This document shows, one piece after another, positions 58,974 through 64,000 of a stretch of 64,000 nucleotides of DNA (positions are counted from its first letter, which is position 1; each line of letters opens with the position of its first letter). Source of the stretch: Paragyromitra xinjiangensis (Eukaryota > Ascomycota > Pezizomycetes > Pezizales > Discinaceae); contig JBCAMK010000013.1 in assembly GCA_038503065.1 (NCBI GenBank), positions 1,054,001-1,118,000 of the forward strand, given 5' to 3'. Under the pieces are notes generated by a model. It saw nothing but the letters and a program-made list of their open reading frames with translations. It was not told where the DNA came from and did no database searches. A program made the position numbers and the translations under genes.

Positions 58974-60775
58974 TTAATCACTCGTTTCGTCTTTCGCCGC
59001 GCTCCCGTTGCTGACAATGCTGACCGCACTATTTTTTCTCGACCGTTTAATCCTTTCTCGTAAGAGCTTCTCTCGGAGCTGGTATTCTCGTTGCTGAAGT
59101 GTCAACTATCATTCGGTATGTTAAATCGCGTCCATACCCGACGATTTTTAGTGGAAAAGGGGGATTAACAACAAACCTCTGGGTCCTCTCTCTTGGCATC
59201 ATCCTTTTTGGAGCTCTCAGCTACCTCCTTCTCCCTTGGCTTTGTTGAAGACTCACCGCGTCGTTCGTCTTCAGCCGAGGCCGAGCGTCTCCTTTTTGTA
59301 GGAGTTGATTCTCTCACTCGTTCCCGCACTTCGGCCTTAACTCTGTCCTCGGATGGGTGCCGGCGATCGCGACGGTTATCACGGCTCCGGCTTCGTTCAT
59401 CACGTCTTTCTTTCTTTTCATCAGCATGCGACTTCGTGTAAGAAGGTGATCGTCTCCTCCGATCCACTCCACGCTCCATAGATACCGAACGTTCCCTCCG
59501 GGTAGAGTCTCTCTTCCGGGGGGGAGATCGAGTTGGCGATCTCGAAGATGATCCGTACGAGGATCTCGATGAACGGGAACGGGACGACGATGGTAAAGAC
59601 GAGGGCGTAGACGACCTATGTCTATCACGGCCCTTGCGCTCTGTCGACTGTCCCCTGCGTTTCCGTCCATGATCCGAAGACCTAGACCTCGAGCGGTCTC
59701 TGCGGCTGCGGCGCGGTGGTTCTGGAGATCTGGAGTATTCTGGCGAACGCCTGGTGCTCCTGCGATAGTCATCTCTCCTACGCGGCGGCGAGCGCGATCT
59801 TGACCGGGAACGTCCAAACCTGGTGCTCCTGCCTTCATGGTTGTCAAAATCACGTCGTTCATATCCTCTGCGTGACGGAATGTACGTGTCTGTCTCTCTG
59901 CGCTCTCTGAACCTATCTCTCCGTCCTCCTCCTCTAGGTGGTGATGTTTCTCGTCGTGGGGGTCTGCCGCTGGCTGGGACCTCGGGGGAACGGCGGCGGC
60001 GATTGGTTACGGGAGACGGCGAACGACGCGGACGTGGTTGGTAGACATCTCTGCCCCTTTCAGCTGGTGGTGGGCCACCTCGGCGACGTTCGCCCCGCTC
60101 ACGCTCACGGATAACGGCAATGTCACGGTCCTTTTTGTCTTCTTCCTCCCGTTTGCGTTTGTGTGCTTCGGCGATTTTTTCGGCTTCGGCCTATGTAAGA
60201 GTAAATAAGTTAGTTGGGTTGCCCGGATAGGAGGGTTTTGTGATCATCAATGACGTGCCCTCTGTTGACGCAATTCTTCCTTTTTCTGCTCTAGTAACTC
60301 CGACGGAACGCGCTGTGGATTTGACTGAGCGCTCAAAAGTAAATTCCAAAGCTGCTTGCAAAACGCAGGCGTGTCCTTCTCTAGAAACCCCGTGAGATTG
60401 ATTTGTATTTTTTTCGGATCAGGCTAAATCAGGTGCGAAAAGAAAGCTATCAGCGAATTGACCTTCACTTTCAAGTTATTGCTGGTGGGAAGAGTTAGGG
60501 GGACGAACAAATCGCTCCGCCTCCAACATGCCAAAGATGAAATCAATAACAACGTCGTCTTCATTTCCAAGAATTTTGATGACTTGTCCGGAAATCCATC
60601 TAATTTTTTCCTCCTCCTTCGTCAGCCAGGATTTACGAGGAGAGAGTAACTAAATAACAGGGCGAACGAACTGTTTCATAACCTCAAGATTAACCTTTTC
60701 TCTATCAACCTTTTTAGAGTATTCAGGGGGGAACTTGGTGCTCTTGAGAAGCTTCGCGTCAACACCACTGGCCAT
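58974..60775 (-). CDS. SRRM1/SRm160-like PWI and RS-domain splicing factor
   Basis: Exons in - order are 60775-60659, about 60610-60509, 60423-60259, 60190-59177 and 59093-58974, giving about 505 residues. The PWI domain spans residues about 10-120 (KLLKSTKFPPEYSKKVD, KVNLEVMKQF, WISGQVIKILGNEDDVVIDFIF, IQINLTGFLEKDTPAFCKQLW). A charged helix (AEAEKIAEAHKRKREEEDKK) follows, then about 280 residues of Arg/Ser/Pro/Asp repeats, and a helical tail (QREYQLREKLLRERIKR) on the last exon. SRRM1 proteins bind RNA through PWI and bridge exonic enhancers to the spliceosome in nuclear speckles. Intron 3 has a GC donor (AGG|GCACGT), required by frame. Intron 1's donor is poor (GTTATT) and its acceptor could lie at 60611, 60614 or 60617, changing only one or two Glu residues. 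Confidence 0.9.
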
Positions 60776-62662
60776 GATTAAAGATTTGAGGAGATGGGTG
60801 AAGAACTGAGAGATGAACGACAGTGAGTGGAAGAGGACGGAAGACGAGAGGCGTGTGGAGAGGTGCCGAAAAGAAAGAAGGCCTGCGACAGCGAACAGGG
60901 TGAGACATTGATTAGTCAGAATGGGCGCGGTAGAGACGTCAAGTCGCATGTTACCTGCATATCATGAAATCCGCTCGCTTTGGTAGGAAAACTTTTGTTT
61001 TTCTTTTGATTCCTCTCTGCGCTCGCCCCGGTTTTCACTGCATTTGGGTCAGAGAATTAGGGAACTGTGCAGCTAAGTGTTGGTAATGTGAGGGATTACA
61101 AGAATCTCTGTGATATCACTAATACTTTGTGGGCCGACAGTGCCAGTGCTTGAGATTGGTAGCCATGATTCAGGAAGATGGCTTCCGAGAGCTAGAACTT
61201 CGTGTACCTTTTCACGGCGATCTCTCCCTTATTTGTGCTCAGGTTTGAGACCAAGGTCACGTGAGGTATATGATCCTTGACGAGTGATATTTCGTGATGT
61301 TGCTAATCAACGTGATAAAGGAAAGAAGTCCCACGACAGATGGAAAATACACCCTCTGGAAGAAAAAAATTATAAAAGTTTTCTCGAACCAAAATTCCTA
61401 GCACCTGTTCAGACTATTGGAGGTTTTATTTTAACACCCCTGTCGGCCGAATTCATTTCTGCCAAAACGTTGGTCGAGTGATCCACCATGATACGGCATG
61501 TTGACCGCTTCTACCACCCTTGTATACTCTACAGAACTATTACAACCGTAGGTGCAAGGAAAGTTGTTGTGGTAGACTAGCAGTCACACAAAGATGAGCC
61601 ACATTTTCTCAGAACCCTGCTATTTGCTTTTCGCTGGATGGGTACATGCTCCAGTCGGCGGAGCGGGGTGGCCGGGTGAACACTCGCTCAGGCTCTCCAC
61701 TCTTTAGTCCGGATTAGGCAACCTCATAGCTCAGTCTGGTATCTCTCACTTAGGCACTTGGATGGATGATTATTGGTAGAAACAGGGTGTTTGAAGAGTG
61801 AGAGAAGTGGTTGCAACTGGAAACCTGCTGGCCGCCAAGTAATCGAGGTATTCGGTTGAACCACGAGATTGCCTGTCCCAACGGAGCGGTTGGTTTTGAT
61901 CTTCACAGGTATTTCCACACCCTCCTGACTGGGCTAGCAGGTAGGGCTCTCAGGGACACATCGGGCGACTACCAAAGATGTGCTTGGAGGGCTAACCTCT
62001 CCTAGGTTAGGAGAAATCGGCAGCAGCCGAAGTTCCGGGCTCCGGATCACTGAGCAAGGGTTCTTCATGAAGCCAAAAAGTAGAGAATGATTGCTACTCG
62101 TCGTACCGTGGCTCCGTGGTACGTTCGTGGTCTCTCGATCGGTGGTTACACGTGGGTTTCCATACGCTGCGTAGGTCACCCGCATATTAGCCACATGATA
62201 GGCGAGATACCTGTATTTCGATAATTACCCTCAGGGCATGTCAGTCGCAATTTAGGATTAGCGTCACCACCATTAACCCTATGATAGGCTTTGATGGTGG
62301 TTTTACAGCAGGCACTATATTTAATGTAGGTAAAAGAACCTAGAATTATTTGTCCTTAGCGAAATACCTATTTATTTGGACTACGTACCCTGAATTATTA
62401 GTCGATCAACTATATACCCTTGTATTTAGGTTATCTTACTCTTTCTCTTGCCTGCGCCCTAGGGCTAGTGCGATCGAAAAGACAGCTGTCCAGACAGATG
62501 AGGGGAATTTCGGTGTTTTCCTATGGCATTCCAGCGAGCTTACACCGTTATTGGTGACATAGTCGGCAAGTCTTTAATTGTTATAAAGCATCGGATATCT
62601 CACATGTAGTTACATGCAGCTACCCTAAGTCATCCACGGTGGTTACTACCGCTCCGCACCCG
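60776..62662. other. intergenic: upstream regions, no gene seen
   Basis: Almost 1.9 kb between the PWI-gene start (-) and the halogenase-like gene (+). Small inverted repeats occur (CTAACCT/AGGTTAG near 61995-62015 and CGTACC/GGTACG near 62100-62122). No coding or RNA gene is supported. Confidence 0.45.
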
Positions 62663-64000
62663 ATGTTGCCCAAATCTCAGACACTGCAGTTTTCCGATAC
62701 TGCTATTCTGAACTCAAAAAATCAGAATACCACCATTCCTTCTGATTCGAACGTTGTCGTTGTGGGTTCTGGCATACATTCTTTAATCTACGCCATACAT
62801 GCCAAGAAAATTGACTTGGAACGGCCAGATCCTTCCCACGGCACGACCCAGATTACTGTCTTGGAGAAGTCGAGTAGCCCCGGGTATAAGATTGGCGAGA
62901 GTACATTAACAGTCTTTGGGTTGTGGCTGAAGACTGTTGGTATAGATGCGCCTCTTCTGTGGCGCCTTTTTGGCCCAAAGGACGGTCTAGCATTTTACTA
63001 TCTTGCGAGTGACGGTGATCCAGAGAATTATACATCGTTTTGCGCCAATGGCCCTCCTGGCGATTTTGTTCCTACTTTGCAAATCGAACGCAAGATAAGT
63101 GAACTTCTATTAACAATATTTGCCCAACGCCTTGGTGTCAACGTCTTCCACGGCCACTCTGTCGATATCAATGCCACTAAGCTTTCCGAGAAACTAAACT
63201 TGGTTCAAGTTAAGAACAATGAGACCAACCAGGAAAGCCAAATTCGAGCTCAACTCGTTGTCGATGCTACGGGAAGATTTCGACGCCTAGCCTCGAAAGA
63301 AGCTCGTCTTAAGCGCTTTGAGGGATTCAACACTGATGCTTTCTGGGCTTACTTCGAGTGTCCTGGTGATGAATCTGATATCCCTTTTAGTCAATACGAA
63401 TCATGCAATACGAACCATATTTGCCTCCCAGAAGGGTAAAAGTCCTAGTAACCCATGTGGTATTCATCGCACTGACATAATTTCTTATAGGTGGGCGTGG
63501 GTCATCCGTTTACCTTCCTGGGAAGGCAGTCCGATTCCAAACCTGATGGAAATGATCAACCATCTTCTCGACCTTAATGACCGCAAAACACCTGGGGACC
63601 AATTCCCATCTTGCCATGAATTAGCCAAGAAATTCGGTCTCGAGTTTAGATGGGTTGTAAGCATTGGTTTTGCACTTCGTACAGATGTCGTCTATCCAGA
63701 AGACATGTCCTCCTACGGCAAAAGCGAAGCAGAGAGAAAATTCAATTGGATTGTTAATCGCTACCCAAAGATGAAGGGCCTTATGGATCAGCATGTTCTT
63801 ATCGAAGACCTCTATGGGCCCGGAACTACCTGGTTTATTCGCAAACACTTAGCATATCAGTCCCCCAAGGTGTCAGGGCCTGGCTGGGTAGCCATCGGAG
63901 ACGCAGTTGGCTTCACCAACCCGCTATTTTCACCTGGAATAAACGCCAACATGGGCACGAGCGTCTTTGCCGCCGAGCTCACCCGACCATATCTTGCGGC
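62663..64000 (+). CDS. flavin-dependent halogenase-type oxidoreductase, 3' end cut by window
   Basis: Exon 1 is 62663-63435. A 55-base intron with donor GTAAAA and acceptor CTTATAG follows, and exon 2 runs from 63491 past the window end. At least 427 residues are visible. After about 33 residues comes a Rossmann FAD site VVVVGSGIHSLIYA (GxGxxG with Ser for the last Gly). The segment SPGYKIGEST follows, then FGPKDGLAF around residues 103-111, a WAWVIRLP motif and GDAVGFTNPLFSPGINANMGT. GES, W-x-W-x-I and G-D-A-x-G-F-x-x-P-x-x-x-x-G are hallmarks of the tryptophan/phenol halogenase family (PF04820-like). A Lys in the position of the catalytic one (K-x-G-x-x-F) is present. Many fungal members sit in secondary-metabolite clusters, but no partner gene lies in this window. 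The first in-frame ATG is used as start. Confidence 0.85.

Overview
The window is nuclear DNA of a filamentous ascomycete (Pezizomycotina). The evidence is short GT-AG introns (mostly 49-120 bases) with CTAAC/CTGAC-like branch points, monoexon-rare genes, CT-rich leaders, and orthologues of fungal-specific proteins (Rlm1, Tos1, Msb1, Vta1, a BIM1-like copper protein). Genes are intron-rich for this group: 13 exons in an MFS transporter, 9 in a penta-EF-hand gene and 8 in a ChaC gene. That fits an early-diverging class such as Pezizomycetes or Orbiliomycetes, but the sequence alone does not decide it.

Layout, left to right. 0.4-4 kb: a Fun30/SMARCAD1 chromatin remodeller (+). 4-7 kb: no gene, but a nest of interleaved inverted repeats that look RIP-mutated. 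7-7.7 kb: a glycine-rich RRM protein (-). 11-13.2 kb: a large unrecognised protein (+). 13.85-14.27 kb: a pogo-like MITE. 14.6-15.4 kb: an unrecognised protein (-), divergent from ATG14 (+, 16.4-17.9 kb). 18-23 kb: a gene desert. 23-24.5 kb: a Tos1-type cell-wall protein (+). 25.7-26.3 kb: a field of GATGC repeats around a tRNA-like unit. 27.3-34.2 kb: a dense block with VTA1 (-), a DsbA-like thioredoxin-fold protein (+), PEX13 (-) and a secreted GPI-anchored copper-binding BIM1-like protein (-). 36.1 kb: tRNA-Val(AAC). 37.5-45.4 kb: a ChaC gamma-glutamylcyclotransferase (-), a Pef1-like penta-EF-hand protein (+), a 14-TM drug transporter (-) and a tiny coiled-coil protein (+). 46-50.4 kb: the MADS factor RLM1 (-) and a DUF3140 protein (-). 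52.3-60.8 kb: an MSB1/DUF1708 protein (+), a Das2-like uridine kinase homologue (+) and an SRRM1-like PWI/RS splicing factor (-). 62.7 kb to the end: a flavin-dependent halogenase-type gene (+) cut by the window edge.

The genes do not form one pathway. Several touch cell-wall integrity (Rlm1, Msb1, Tos1) and membrane traffic or organelles (Vta1, Atg14, Pex13), but they are unlinked in layout and typical of a housekeeping region. Exon models were built by hand from splice signals, reading frame and family knowledge. Every complete model sums to a whole number of codons without an internal stop. The more unusual material lies in the repeats and in some gene structures: a 20-base microexon carrying a monothiol active site, a GC-AG intron, stop-free introns of length 3n, and the edge halogenase.
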